DNA of 64,000 bases from Cacajao melanocephalus (GCA_963573385.1 CAUYLG010027006.1:1-64000); one strand, 5' to 3'. Shown: positions 44,022 through 64,000, counted from the stretch's first letter. Numbers and translations: made by a program. The notes: a model not told the origin generated them from the letters alone.

Positions 44022-44205
44022 CTTGTTCTAAGTGGAAATATACATGAACTCATAAATTTGAAGTGCTAGGTATACTTTTCTAATATTTATGAAACTAAAT
44101 ATGTGACTATAAAATATATAGTACCAACACCACCGGAAATCATCTTGCATATCACCAATAGCACATGCTTCAGAAAACACTAACACTGGATTATCTCTCT
44201 CTCTC

Positions 44206-44512
44206 TTTTTTTTTTTTTTCTGAGACAGAGTTTCTCTCTGTCGCCCAGGCTGGAGTGCAGTGGTGTGATCTCGGCTCATTGCAACCTTTGCCTCCCAGAT
44301 TCAAGCAATTCTCCTCCTTCACCCTCTCCTCTTGAGTAGCTGGGATTACAGGCACTCACCACCACACCCAGCTAATTTTTGTATTTTTAGTAGAGATGGG
44401 GTTTCATTTCACCATGTTGGCCAGGCTGGTCTTGAACCCCTGACCTCAGGTGATCTCCCCACCTCAGCCTCCTAAAGTATTGGGTTTACAGGCATGACAA
44501 ACGCTCCCAGCC
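44206..44512 (-). mobile_element. Alu
   Basis: Full dimer with a small repeat (tttcatttcacc) in the left arm. Confidence 0.92.
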
Positions 44513-44524
44513 TTGGATTAGCTC

Positions 44525-44690
44525 ATTTTTTTTTTTTTTTTTTTTTTGAGTTGGAATCTCACTTTTGTTGCCCAGGCTGGATTGCAGAGGCACTCACTGC
44601 ATCCTCCACCTCCTGGGTTGAAGTGATTTTCCCACCTCAGCCTCCCAAGTAGCTGGGATTACAGGCACCCGCCACTATGCCTGGCTAATT
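44525..44690 (-). mobile_element. Alu, right arm only
   Basis: Stops at the linker (cctggctaatttttgtttg), where the next Alu begins. Confidence 0.85.
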
Positions 44691-44950
44691 TTTGTTTGTT
44701 TTGTGACAGAGTCTTGCTCCGTCTTCCAGGCTGGAGTGCAGTGGTGCAATCTCAGCTCACTGCAACCTCCGCCTCCCGGGTTCAAGTACTAGGTGGCATT
44801 ACAGACGCCCACCACCATGCCTGGCTCATTTTTGTAATTTTAATAGAGATGGGCTTTCACCACCTTGGCCAGGCTGATCTTGAACTCCTGACCTCGTGAT
44901 CCACCTGCCTTGGCCTCCCGAAGTGCTAGGATTACAGGTGTGAGCCACTG
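44691..44950 (-). mobile_element. Alu with internal deletion
   Basis: gttcaagtactaggtggcat joins across a missing stretch; ends gtgagccactgc. Confidence 0.88.
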
Positions 44951-45574
44951 CAAATATTCTTCCAGCTCTGGTGCTTCCTGGTTTTGTGATCTGTGGCAAT
45001 ACAAAACGTTTGCAAGAGCGTCGTAGCACAGGTGCAAAGGGGAGATGCTTTGAGGAATTATTAAAGGGGCTGTCTTGACTGAAATAGACAGCTTGAGAAT
45101 GTTTTCAGTCCAGAACATGAAGGGTCTTATATGCACCTCTGGCTGGTTCTCCAGGTAAAATCTGGAAGCAGGACGCTTTTATCCCTACCTGAGATAAATA
45201 CATTTCAGTAGATAATTGAGAATTACCTGTAAAGTAGCACGGTCATTTATGGCAAATGTTTTTTAAGAAGTCTCTTGATGACCGTGCTTTATAGTATACA
45301 GTTGTTTAATAATTTATTGTTCTTAGAAGGAAATAAAATATTGAACAGTCCAAAAGATGAAATGCTATATTTCTCTTTTGTACATTTCTCCTAATGTGCC
45401 CAAAATAAATTTAATCAGTAGCAGTAACAAAAATCTCCTCCTTACGTAAGTTATTTATATATTTTAAAAAGCAGCAATTAAAATGGCTTATTAGGGTGTC
45501 ATGCAAATTAATTTATCTTCTTTCAGCAACCTGTGTGCAAGACACTGTGCTCAGTTTTCAAGGATACTGCTACT
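44951..45574. other. GLG1 intron 1, nothing recognised
   Basis: No gene or named repeat could be supported. Confidence 0.5.
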
Positions 45575-45697
45575 AATAATAATAGGTAGCATTTACTGAG
45601 GGTTTTCTGTGTGCTCTGTCCTGAGGGGCTCGATGCTCTCTAGGCATTATCTCATTTATTTACTCTTATGAGAGATGTTTTATTATTATTGATTTTG

Positions 45698-45950
45698 TTT
45701 GTTAGTCTGTTTTTGTTTTCGAGACAGAGTCTTGCTCTGTTGCCCAGGCTGGAGTGCAGTATCGTGATCTCAGCTCACTGTAGTCTCTGCCTCCTGGGTT
45801 CAAGCAGTTCTCCTGCCTCAGCCTCCTGAGTAGCTAGGACAACAGGTGCACAGCACCATGCTCAGCTAATTTTTGTTTTGTTTTTTAGTAGAGTTGGGGT
45901 TTCACCATGTTGGCCAGGCTGGTCTCGAACTCCTGACCTCAGGTGATCTA
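45698..45950 (-). mobile_element. Alu, 5'-truncated
   Basis: Right arm and part of left arm; stops at cctcaggtgatctactt. Confidence 0.9.
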
Positions 45951-45991
45951 CTTGTACCATCTATCACTAGAACTTTTTTTTCTGTCTTTTT

Positions 45992-46302
45992 CTTCTTCTT
46001 TTTTTTTTTTTTTTTTTTTTTTTGAGACTCAGTCTTGCTCTGCTGTTAGGCTGTAGTTTGGTGGCACGATCTTGGCTTACTGAAACCTCCCCCTCCTGGA
46101 TTGAAGCGATTCTCCTCCCTCAGGCTCCTGAGTAGCTGGGACTACAGGCACCCACCATCACGCATACCTTGTTTTTGTATTTTTAGTAGAGAGGCGGTTT
46201 TACCATGTTGGCCAGGATGGTCTCGATCTCTTGACCTCGTGATCTGCCTGCGTCACCCTCCCAAAGTGCTGGGATTACAGATATGAGACATTGTGCCCAG
46301 CC
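45992..46302 (-). mobile_element. Alu
   Basis: Poly-T of about 25 bases; ends gacattgtgcccagcc. Confidence 0.92.
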
Positions 46303-46437
46303 TAATTTTTATATTTTTAATAGAGATTGGGTTTCACCATGTTGGCCAGGCTGATCTCGAACTCCTGACCTCAGGTGATCCACCTGTCTCAGCCTCTCAA
46401 ACTGCTGGGATCACAGGCATGAGCTATTGTGCCTGGT
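46303..46437 (-). mobile_element. Alu, left arm only
   Basis: From taatttttatatttttaa to gctattgtgcctgg, abutting its neighbours. Confidence 0.85.
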
Positions 46438-46438
46438 G

Positions 46439-46735
46439 GTTTTTTTTTTTTTTTTTTAAAGGCAAGGTCTCACTCTCTTTCCCAGGCTCGAGTGCAGTAG
46501 CATGATCATGACTCACTCCAGCCTCTGCTTCCTGGACACAAGTGATCCTCCCGCCTCAGCCTCCTCAGTATCTGCTCCCTAGTGGTAACCATGCTCAGTT
46601 AATTTTAAAAGCTTTCTGTAGAGATGAGGTCTCACTATATTGCCCAGGCTGGTCTCTAACTCTTGAGTTCAAGCAGTCCGCCTGCCTTGGCCTTCCAGAG
46701 TGCTGAGATTATAGGCATGTGCCACTGTGCCCAGC
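46439..46735 (-). mobile_element. Alu (old)
   Basis: Poly-T, aaaggcaaggtctcactc start; ends gccactgtgcccagcc. Confidence 0.9.
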
Positions 46736-47035
46736 CTGTTATGGCCTATTATTTTTAATGAGAAAACTGGCTCTAAATAGCTTGCCTCAGGGCTTGTAAG
46801 TAGTAGAATCAAGATTTGAAAGCAAGTCCGTCCAGCTGTATGATAGCTGCTTTTTCCCCCCTGGTCCTAAGGCAAAAGTAAGTAAGGACTGCGCTGTCTA
46901 CTTTGGCAGTCACCAGCCACATGCAGCTAGTGAACAGTTGAAACACAGCTTGTTTGAATTGAGATGTGCTGTAGGTATAAAATACACAGTTGATTTTGAA
47001 GGTTTAGTACCAAAAGGATATAAAATATCCCAATC

Positions 47036-47351
<316 letters not shown>

Positions 47352-47487
47352 CATTTTTGTGTTTTTAGTAGAGACGGGGTCTCACTATGTTGACCATGCT
47401 GGTCTCGAACTTCTGACCTCAGGTGATCCACCTGCTTCAGCCTCCCAAAGTGCTGGGATTATGGGCATGAGCCACCATGCCCATCCC
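47352..47487 (-). mobile_element. Alu, left arm only
   Basis: From atttttgtgtttttagtag to gccaccatgcccatcc. Confidence 0.85.
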
Positions 47488-47492
47488 ACAAT

Positions 47493-47690
47493 AATTTTTT
47501 TGTTTTTTTGAGACAAGAGTCTTGCTCTGTTGCCAGGCTGGAGTTTAGTGGAGTTATTTAGGCTCACTGCAACCTCTGCCTCCCAGGTTCAAGTGATTCT
47601 TCTGCCTCAGCCTCCTGAGTAGCTAAGATTACAGGTACACACCACCACGCCTGGCTAATTTTGCCTTTTTAATAGAGATGGGGTTTTGCT
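47493..47690 (-). mobile_element. Alu, truncated, fused head-to-head with the next Alu
   Basis: Stops at gatggggttttgctgt, where a plus-strand Alu begins with no spacer. Confidence 0.88.
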
Positions 47691-47982
<292 letters not shown>

Positions 47983-48318
47983 TTAGATATATTGGGTTAA
48001 ATAATAAATTATAAAATCAATTTTACTTTTTAAAAATAGATATGCCTACTAGAAAACATAAAATTATGTATGTGTCTCACATTATACTTCTGATGGGCAG
48101 CACTGATCTAGAAGAAAAAGATGTCTTTACTAAAAAGCATAATACATGTTTTAAAGTTGTAAGTGTCTTAAGAGAAGGGTAAATTACATGCTATAGGCAT
48201 ATGGTAGAGGAAGTGGTTGAGAGAATCAGAAAAAAGCCCTTCAGTACTTTTAATTCTTCTTAAATTGGTGGTTCATATTAATTAAATTCTTAATTCATCT
48301 ACTTTAAAATGCCTCCTA

Positions 48319-49126
<808 letters not shown>

Positions 49127-49430
49127 GGCTGGGCGCAGTGGCTCACGCCTGTAATCCCAGCATTTGGGAGGCTGAGGTGGGTGGATCACCTGAGGTCAGG
49201 AGTTCGAGACCAGCCTGGCCAACGTGGTGAAACCCTGTCTCTACTAAAAATACAAAAATTAGCCAGGCGTGGTGGTGGGCACCTGTAATCCCAGTTACTT
49301 GAGAGGCTGAGACCAGAGAATTGCTTGAACCCGGAGATGGAATTTGCAGTGATCCGAGACTGTGCCACTGCACTCCAGCCCAGGCGACAAGAGAGAAACT
49401 CTATCTCAAAAACAAACAAACAAAAAAAAA
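49127..49430 (+). mobile_element. Alu
   Basis: Full dimer, tail aaaaacaaacaaacaaaaaa. Confidence 0.93.
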
Positions 49431-49656
49431 CTTAATGCTCTGGCACCTTGGAAGGTTTCACTTGTAATTTAAGTTTAAACTAGAAAGACAGCCCTGCAAG
49501 TCACTGAATGGAATTCTCAAAACTCTTGCTCTGGCCAGATCAGCTCTGTAATGTGACAAACAGCATGAGGTGGATGGTACCTTCAACGATGAAGAAAGGA
49601 GTATAATGGAGGTTTAATCATGAACAAATATCATGCCATCTGTTAATTAGTACCAT

Positions 49657-50029
49657 TGTCTCAGTCCATTTTCTGTTACTATAACAGAATTTATAAAGAA
49701 ATATTTATTTGGCTCATGGTTCTGGAGTTTGGGAAGTTCAGAATTGAGAGGCGGTATCTGGTGAGGGCTAGCTAGCTGCATCATCCCATGGCAGAAGGTT
49801 GAAGGGCAAGAGAATGCAAGAGGAAGGGTGGGCTTGCGCAAGGAATGCATAGAACTCATCCTTTTATCAGAACGCCATTCCCAGGTAACGGAGGTAAGGG
49901 CATTACTCCATCCATAAAGCCAGTGCTCTCATGACCTGGTCACCTCTTAAAGGTCCGCCTCTCAACACTTGCATTGGGGAGTAAGTTACCAACACATGAA
50001 CTTTGGGGGACATAGTCAAACCATAGCCA
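49657..50029 (-). mobile_element. Old solo LTR, MaLR-like
   Basis: On the minus strand it begins tggctatggtttgactatg and ends ggactgagaca, TG...CA ends as in LTRs. Internal text (cctctcaacacttgcattgg) fits the MLT/MST type. Family name from memory. Confidence 0.55.
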
Positions 50030-50139
50030 TTTACTGAGCATTCACCTATTATATATGAAATAAAAATCAGAAGAGATAAGATCCTATAGTCATGTGGAGC
50101 TTGTGATAAGAGGAAAAGCATTGTGGTAAATGGAAAAAT

Positions 50140-50245
50140 AGAATGGGTTTTAGAGTTGCAGTCCTGGATTCAAACCTAGCTCACCAGTTACTATGACCTT
50201 TGGCAAACTGCTCTCTCAAACCTTCAGTTTACTTACTTATAAATA
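50140..50245 (+). repeat. MIR SINE
   Basis: cctggattcaaacctagctc, then atgacctttggcaaactgct, clear MIR core. Confidence 0.75.
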
Positions 50246-50418
50246 GTCTTTCCTTTTCCCTTTGTTGTTTTAGGTGAGATCATTCAAGATAACGCTTTTT
50301 GTTCACTGTCTTAAGAGAAATGTAAAATAAACTGAAATGCTTCACACCGTTCATATAATTCTGCCAAAGCTTCTATAATAAAGCTTTGGAATAAGGTCAA
50401 GAACATTTATATACGCAG

Positions 50419-50873
<455 letters not shown>

Positions 50874-50952
50874 TTAAATGTGTGCACTCTGAAGGGGTAA
50901 ATATTCCGGGTAAAGGAATTAAGTTCTGCCAAATTTGGAATACTGCCTATCA

Positions 50953-51783
<831 letters not shown>

Positions 51784-51808
51784 AGAATTTGTACTATTGG
51801 TATACTTT

Positions 51809-53957
<2,149 letters not shown>

Positions 53958-54084
53958 CGCACCAAATACTCTTGATTTTTTAAAAAAATGAATATTTGTC
54001 TAATAACCTTTTCCCTAAATATTTAATTATTCTTAGTCAAGTTGCTATTTGATTTTCGGTTTATGGAACCCTTTTCATCTCATT

Positions 54085-54565
54085 TGCAGTTCTTAATAAC
54101 CATGTGTGGTAGATAAGACAGATATCAGCCTTGTTTTACAGATAAAAAACCATGAATCAGATAGATTTTGATTCGCCCAAGTCACATAATATTAAGAAAC
54201 AGGCTCAGTGTGGTGGCTCATGTCTGTAATCCTGGCACTTTGGGAGGCTAAGGTGGGTGGATTTCCTGAGCGTAGGAGCTTGAGACTAGCCTGGGCAACA
54301 CGGTGAAACCGCTTCTCTACGAAAACAGTAACAATTAGTCAGAGGTGGTGGGGAGAGCCTGTAGTCCCCACTACTCATGAGGCTGAGGTGGGAGGATCAC
54401 CTGAGCCTGGGAGGTTGAGGCTGCAGTGGCAACAGAATGGGTAACCTGGACATCAGAACAAGACCCTGTCTCAAAAAAAAAAAAGAAAGAAAGAAACAGA
54501 GCTTAAATTCTAATCCAAGTCTTTTTCAATTCAAAGCCTCTGTCTTTCCATGTTACCACATTGCT
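54085..54565 (+). repeat. MIR SINE split by an Alu
   Basis: Parts 54085-54202 (cagccttgttttacagataa) and 54497-54565 (aattctaatccaagtctttt). aagaaacag repeats on both sides of the Alu. Confidence 0.7.
54203..54496 (+). mobile_element. Alu (old) inside MIR
   Basis: Diverged dimer; tail aaaaaaaaaaaagaaagaaag. Confidence 0.9.
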
Positions 54566-54799
54566 TTTCTGCTATTTTTCTTATTTACATAGATAACATT
54601 TTCATACTATGTTTTACATTTTTATGCCCCTACCATTTTTATTTAAATACATCAACAAATATTTGAACACATACTATGTGCCCACTATTTCTTCAAATAG
54701 ATTTTTATCCCTCTTTCTCTCCTGGGCTCTAATCTTACGTAGGTTAAATTGATTGCTAGTGTTACGCAAGTGGCCTCTATTTTTAATCCCCCCACCACC

Positions 54800-55470
<671 letters not shown>

Positions 55471-55930
55471 CCTCTGTGGATCTCCTGTGACCATTCTCAG
55501 TGCGGAACTCTTTCTCTGTTCTCACTTTTTCTTGGTTCCAATATTCAAATCTTGCAAATTCTAGCTGCTTTAGATCTCCTAAAGTTTAACTTCTCTCCTC
55601 CACTTAGCAAGACCATCCGATTTTGTTTGGGTTCCCTCTCCCTGTGTTGCAGCTTGGAAGCCACTTACATGCAGTAAGCTGGGGTAGTCATCGGCTCACC
55701 TGATGTGTTTCCTTCTCTCAGGGATCGTAGGTTTAATGCTGCCTGTTGTCCAGTGACTGAAGGTTACTTCATATATTGTGTCTTGTTTACAATGGGAGTA
55801 AGGGAGATAGTTTCCATAGTAGTTAATCCTCATGAGTGGAAGTAGAAGTCATTACTTTCTGGATTTAAGCTCTGACACATTAAATGTGGGAAGGAATGGG
55901 TAGAATTTGTTAGAAAGGGAAATTAATAAG
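55471..55930. other. GLG1 intron 1, nothing recognised
   Basis: No supported feature. Confidence 0.45.
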
Positions 55931-56354
55931 GCCGGGGATGGTGGTGACTCACGCCTGTAATGTCAGCATTTTGAGAGGTCAAGATGGGCAGATTACCTGA
56001 GGTCAGGAGTTTAAGACTAGGCTGGCCAACATGGTGAAACCCTGTGCCTATTAAAAATGCAAAAAACTAGCCAGGCGTGGTGGTGGGCGCATGTCAGGAG
56101 CACTTTGGGAGGCTGAGGTGGGTGGATCACAAGGTCAGGAGTTCAAGACTAGCCTGAGCAACATGGTGAAACCCCATCTTTACTAAAAAAACAAAAATGA
56201 GCTGGGCGTGGTGGTGTGTACCTGTAGTCCTAGCTACTCGGAGGCTGAGGCAGGAGATTTGCTTGAACCCAGGAGGTGGTGGTTGCAGTGAGCCAAGATT
56301 GTACCACTGCACTCCAGCCTGGGTGACAGAGTGAGACTCCATGTAAAAAAAAAA
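55931..56354 (+). mobile_element. Composite Alu (two Alus fused)
   Basis: A first Alu runs to ggtggtgggcgcatgtc at about 56095, then restarts with aggagcactttgggaggc, so a right arm is replaced by most of a second Alu. Confidence 0.85.
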
Positions 56355-56383
56355 AAGGGAGATTAATAATTATTAAAATTACA

Positions 56384-56690
56384 GCTGGGCACGGTTGCTC
56401 ACGTCTGTAATCCTACCACTTTGGGAGGCCGAGGCTGGTGGATCACTTGCGGTCAGGAGCTTGAGACCGGCCTGACCAATATGGTGAAACCCCGTCTCTA
56501 CTAAAAATACAAAAATTAGTTGGGAGTGGTGGCAGGTGCCTGTAATTTCAGCTACTTTGTAAGCTGCAGGAAGAGAATCACTTGAATCCAGGAAGTGGAG
56601 GTTGCATTGCAGTGAGCCGAGATCCTGCCACTGCACTCTAGCCTGAGCGACAATAGCGACAAAAGCGAAAGTCTGTCTCAAAAAAAAAAT
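56384..56690 (+). mobile_element. Alu
   Basis: Full dimer, A9 tail. Confidence 0.92.
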
Positions 56691-56706
56691 AATTGGAAAT
56701 ACAAAT

Positions 56707-56738
56707 GTGTGCGTGTGTGTGTGTGTGTGTCTGTGTGT
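56707..56738. repeat. (TG)n microsatellite
   Basis: gtgtgcgtgtgtgtgtgtgt with one c interruption. Confidence 0.9.
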
Positions 56739-56776
56739 ATTTTGATCCAAAGTTCTGACTTAGTTAAAAAAAAAAA

Positions 56777-56955
56777 AATTAAGCCAGGCTTGGTGGTAGG
56801 CTCCTGTAGTCCCAGTTGCTCTGGGACTAGAGACAGGTGAGATGAGAGGATTGCTTGATCAGAGGAGATTGAGGCTGCTGTGAGTTATGATTATGCCACT
56901 GCCCTCCAGTTTGAGCAACAGAGCAAGACCCTGTCTCAAAAACAAACAAACAAAC
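56777..56955 (+). mobile_element. Alu right arm (FRAM-like)
   Basis: From aagccaggcttggtggtagg to an (ACAA)n tail; left arm absent. Confidence 0.82.
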
Positions 56956-57340
56956 TTTTTCCATTGCCCAGTGGAAAAATATTTTAGCATAATATAATTT
57001 CATTGTGTGTCAAGACGGTCAACTTGTCTTGTAACTGAGTTGAGCTAATAATAAGCCCTTTACCAATGTACAAGATAAAATTTCCTTTCAGTTCATGTAT
57101 TAATTAGGGCAAAACTAACTTCCATAAGAAAACCAAAAATGTCTGTGGTTGAACACAAGAGAACTTGTGGGGGAGTGTCAGCCATCTGGTGAATCCAGAA
57201 ACCCAGGTTGCTCTTATCTCGTGGTTCCATTCATTTCCTAGGGCCCTGCCCTTTTTAATTGTTTTCCTTATCACTTCTCTCTTTCTCACTCATTAAGATC
57301 AAATTCATATACCATAAGGTTCACCCTGTTAATTACCTGT
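56956..57340. other. GLG1 intron 1, nothing recognised
   Basis: No supported feature. Confidence 0.5.
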
Positions 57341-58149
<809 letters not shown>

Positions 58150-58446
58150 TTTTTGTTTTTGTTTTATTTTATTTTTGTTTCTGTTTTTGTTTTGAGATGG
58201 AGTTTCCCTCTTGTTGCCCAGGCTGGAGTGCACAGTTGCAGCTCACTGCAATCTCCGCCTCTCGGATTCAAGAGATTCTTCTGCCTCAGCCTCCTGAGTA
58301 GCTAGGACTGCAGGTGCATGCCACCACGCCCAGCTAATTTTTTGTATTTTAGTAGAGATAGGGTTTCGCCATTTTGGCCAGAATGGTCTCAATCTCATAA
58401 TCTTGTGACCCGCCCGCCTCAGCCTCCCTGCTGGGATTACAGGTGA
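58150..58446 (-). mobile_element. Alu
   Basis: Tail (GTTTT)n-like; 5' end lost after gctgggattacaggtgatgcc. Confidence 0.9.
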
Positions 58447-58539
58447 TGCCATGATTTTTAATTGCTTTCTTCCTTTTCCTGGCATTTTGGGATTCTCCTC
58501 TCTTCTTTGTTCATCTGTCTCTTTAAAATAACTTCTTTT

Positions 58540-59080
<541 letters not shown>

Positions 59081-59083
59081 AGA

Positions 59084-60402
<1,319 letters not shown>

Positions 60403-60483
60403 TGAAAATTTTAAAACATACTGTAAAGTTATTTTAAAAATCTCACATTACTCATATACCTAACCACTGAAATTCCACCACTA

Positions 60484-60943
<460 letters not shown>

Positions 60944-61040
60944 TTGTTAATTTTATTTTGTGCAGAAACAGTCTCTTGAAGACAAAACTTGCAGTGTCTT
61001 AATGGTGTATATTGCATTAATTTTTCTGATGTTGAACTAA

Positions 61041-61354
<314 letters not shown>

Positions 61355-61404
61355 AAATCTTATTTTAGATAGCTAAACTTTGTCATAGTTTTGCTTTGAG
61401 GTTT

Positions 61405-61710
61405 TATTTGTTTTTTGTTTTTTTGAGACAGAGTCTCACTTTGTTGACCAGGCTGGAGTACACTGTTGTAATCTCGGATGACTGCAACCTCTGCCTCCCG
61501 AGTTCAAGTGATTCTCCTGCCTCAGCCTCCCGAGTAGCCAGGACTACAGATGCGCACCACCACACCCAGCTAATTTTTTTGTATTTTTAGTAGAGATGGG
61601 TTTCACCATGTTGGCCAGGCTGGTCTCGAACTCCTGACCTCGGATGATCCACCTGCCTTGGCCTTCCGGAGTGCTGGTATTACAGACATGATGAGCCATT
61701 GCACCCGGCC
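61405..61710 (-). mobile_element. Alu
   Basis: Full dimer, ends gccattgcacccggcc. Confidence 0.93.
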
Positions 61711-61764
61711 AATTTTACTTAGAGTTTTTGAATCTGTGATTTGAATTTAAGGATAGGTGTTTTT

Positions 61765-62045
61765 ATTTTTTATTTTTTATTTTTAAAACTTATTTCAGTA
61801 GATATTTGGGGAACACGTGGTGTTTGGTTAAATGAATAAATTCTTTTTTTTTGTTTTCTTTTTTCACATGAATGAATTCTTTAGTGGTGATTTCTGAGAT
61901 TTTGGTGCAACATTACACAAGCAGTGTACACTGTACCCAATGTGTAGTTTTTTATCCCTCAGCCCCCTCCCACCCTCTCCCCCACGTCCCGAGAGTTCAT
62001 TATATCATTCTTATGCCTTTGCCTCTTCATAGCTTACTTAGCTCC
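61765..62045 (-). mobile_element. L1 3' end, antisense
   Basis: gtggtgtttggttaaatgaa, gtggtgatttctgagatttt, and ccccctcccaccctctcccc follow the reverse complement of an L1MA/L1PB-type 3' UTR. It is interrupted by a 21-bp A-tail-like insert at 61847-61867. Confidence 0.75.
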
Positions 62046-62049
62046 CTAG

Positions 62050-62629
62050 AATTTAAGGATAGGTTTCTAAAGTGAAACTGACTGAAACTAATTGGTAAGA
62101 ATGTTATAAATAATATTAATCATGCTTTGTAAGAAACACACCCTAAGAGGTGGTTTATAGATGTATTGCTAACAAAACTTGGTTAATTAATGTTAGGCAT
62201 TTATGATCCAATTAATAGTAACATTTCCAAGTTCATATTATTGTCTGCAAGGAGAATAAAGGAGAGTCAAAGAAAAGAGTCAGTGTTTTTCAAAGCCATG
62301 GCTAGTGGGAAGGGTCCTAAATAGTTGGCATTAATTGTTCTTGTCAAATCTGGCCCTCTGTTGAAATATCTGTATTAATTTAGTTTTGTTTTTGAGGGAC
62401 CTAGGAGGTCTATAAAGATTTTTGGGTGGGAGAATGTCATGATAAAATAGTTAAGGAAATTACTCAGGGCACTATTAATTGTAGTGAGGAAAACTGAAGG
62501 TGCTGAGAAAACTGCCGTTACAATGAGATCTCAAAGTAAAGACTTGGGCCAAAGGAGACTAGTAGCAAAGGAGATAAAAGTGGGAATGATGGGGACCCAT
62601 TACCAAGGAAAAATTTACAGTACTTTTGT
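62050..62629. other. GLG1 intron 1, old repeat-like sequence
   Basis: Purine-rich in its second half; may belong to the same old element as 62630-62915. No gene seen. Confidence 0.4.
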
Positions 62630-62915
62630 TCATTTGTTTGACAAATTTGGATAAATATTCTTTACTGTATGCCAGCAACTTAATTGTAGCTGCTGGGAAT
62701 GTGGTGATGATGATACCCTCAGTTCCTTGTAAAAGACATGGTCCCTGCTCCTATGGAGCTCACTGTCAAGTGGAGGACGTAGCCATAGTGAGAGCTGTGA
62801 AAGGGAGATGCTTGGACGTTATTGGCTAATCGGGGAGTCTGGAAATGTCTTTCTGAGAAGGTCATGATGGAGCTGAAGGAATGGTAGAATTTAACCAGGT
62901 GAAGAGAAGTCAAGG
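62630..62915 (+). repeat. L2-like LINE fragment
   Basis: acatggtccctgctcctatg, gagctcactgtcaagtgg and tctttctgagaaggtcatga follow the L2 3' pattern. Confidence 0.6.
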
Positions 62916-62920
62916 TTTAG

Positions 62921-63220
62921 GCGGGGTGCTGTGGCTGACGTCTGTAATCCCAGCACTTTGGGAGGTCGAGGCGGGTGGATCACCTGAGGTCAGGAGTTCA
63001 GGACCAGCCTGGCCAACATAGTGAAACCCGTCTCTACTAAAAATAGAATAATTTGCTGGGCGTGGTGGTGCACGCCTGCGATCGTAGCTACTAGGGAGGC
63101 TGAGGCATGAGAATCTTTTGAACCTGGAAAGTGAAGTTTACAGTGAGCCAAGATCATGCCATTTCATTCCAGCTTGGGCGACAAAAGCAAAACTCCCTGT
63201 CCCACCCCACCCTTCCAAAA
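62921..63220 (+). mobile_element. Alu with target duplication
   Basis: agaagtcaaggttta at 62906-62920 and agaagtcaaagttta at 63221-63235. The tail is broken by cccaccccaccc. Confidence 0.94.
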
Positions 63221-63235
63221 AAGAAGTCAAAGTTT

Positions 63236-63837
63236 AACTGTTAGGCTACCTCCAAAAATGTATACTTTGTGCTGAATTTGAAATGACAGCTAGGCATTTC
63301 AAGCAATTTCCAGTAAGAGGATATAAACTTGGAACAAACTCTTGAACTAAGTCTAAATTTTAGAGTCATCCAGCTTAAAAGGCTGTGGTTAGGGCTATGA
63401 AAATGGCCGAGCCCTCTTAAAGAATGAGTAAATGGAAGAGTATGATTTCAAGGACTGAGCCCTGGGGAAAGCTTGCAATGAAGGGTTGGAAAGAGGCTTG
63501 TGGAGGGAATTACAGGGAACTAGGAGGAGTGGTTGGGAGTTAAAAGAAGATTTTCAAGAGTTTAGTTGTGGAAGCCAAGGAAAGGGAAATTTTAGTTGTG
63601 AGAGTCAAGAAAACAAATTTAAAAGGTAGTAAACCCTTGGGTAAATAGAGTAACACAGCTAAAGTTAACACAGCTAAAGTTAATGACTAAGAAAAGAGCA
63701 TGGTTTTTGCTAACAGAGATAGAATACCTTCTTTAGAACCCAGATTTTGAGTATTAGAAAAATTTGATAGTGAGAAGAAGTGAGATTATCTAAAAGGGAG
63801 GACATTCCTGTTAAAAAAGATCTTTCAAGATTAAGGA
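63236..63837. other. GLG1 intron 1, purine-rich old sequence
   Basis: gagccctggggaaagcttg and nearby text look like a decayed LINE-type repeat, continuing the L2-like stretch. A direct repeat aacacagctaaagtta occurs twice at 63653-63683. Confidence 0.4.
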
Positions 63838-64000
63838 AATCCTAGTACCTTGGGATGTTGAGGTGGGCTCATCACCTGAGGTCAGGAGTTGGAGACCAGG
63901 CTGACCAACATAATGAAACCCCATCTCTTCTAAAAATACAAAGTTAGCTGGGCATGGTGGCACATGCCTGTAATCCCAGCTACTTGGGAGGCTAAGACAG
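63838..64000 (+). mobile_element. Alu, cut by the window end
   Basis: Starts inside the left arm (atcctagtaccttgggatg) and runs off the window in the right arm. Confidence 0.88.

Larger units (their letters stand above)
45575..46860 (+). repeat. MIR SINE split by four minus-strand Alu units
   Basis: MIR 5' half at 45575-45697 (aggtagcatttactgagggt) and 3' half at 46739-46860 (aaaactggctctaaatagct) are continuous if the Alu material between is removed. Confidence 0.7.

Overview
This is primate nuclear DNA. It has about 90 Alu elements, L1, L2, MIR, Tigger-type and LTR fossils, long introns with GT-AG borders, and two recognisable genes, both read on the + strand. The closest human counterpart is the RFWD3 to GLG1 interval of chromosome 16q. 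Three things suggest a non-human primate, most likely a New World monkey: several residues in both genes differ from the human proteins as I remember them, there are short half-Alu elements with their own diagnostic bases (Platy-1-like), and an apparently young L1 has an unusual 5' end. The species call is an inference.

Region 1 (1-21355) is the 3' half of RFWD3 (FANCW, an E3 ubiquitin ligase of replication-fork and crosslink repair). Seven exons (3401-3515, 4411-4636, 8345-8495, 10114-10290, 12104-12318, 14193-14404, 18135-18278) join in frame through every junction and encode the coiled coil and the whole WD40 region, residues 363 to 774 if the protein has the human length. A long 3' UTR follows, with AATAAA at 21331. 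The window starts inside an antisense L1 5' UTR lying in the intron before the first of these exons.

Region 2 (21356-37200) is intergenic. It holds many Alus, a processed HSPE1 pseudogene (24373-24805), a class I endogenous retrovirus pol remnant (24826-25351), two short half-Alus nested one in the other (29002-29259), and unassigned old sequence.

Region 3 (37060-64000) is the 5' end of GLG1 (MG-160/ESL-1, a Golgi sialoglycoprotein). It has a CpG-rich promoter with GC boxes and a TATA-like box, and exon 1 with a signal peptide, a 31-residue polyglutamine tract and the start of the first cysteine-rich repeat. At least 26 kb of intron 1 follow, carrying dense Alus, split MIR and Tigger fossils, and a full-length RPL13A processed pseudogene nested in the target-site duplication of an older Alu fragment.

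I see no operon-like or novel protein system. The most interesting signals are evolutionary: the expanded GLG1 glutamine tract, the tandem-unit L1 promoter, the half-Alu subfamily, nested retropositions whose order can be read from their duplications, and three very small A-tailed insertions flanked by direct repeats.
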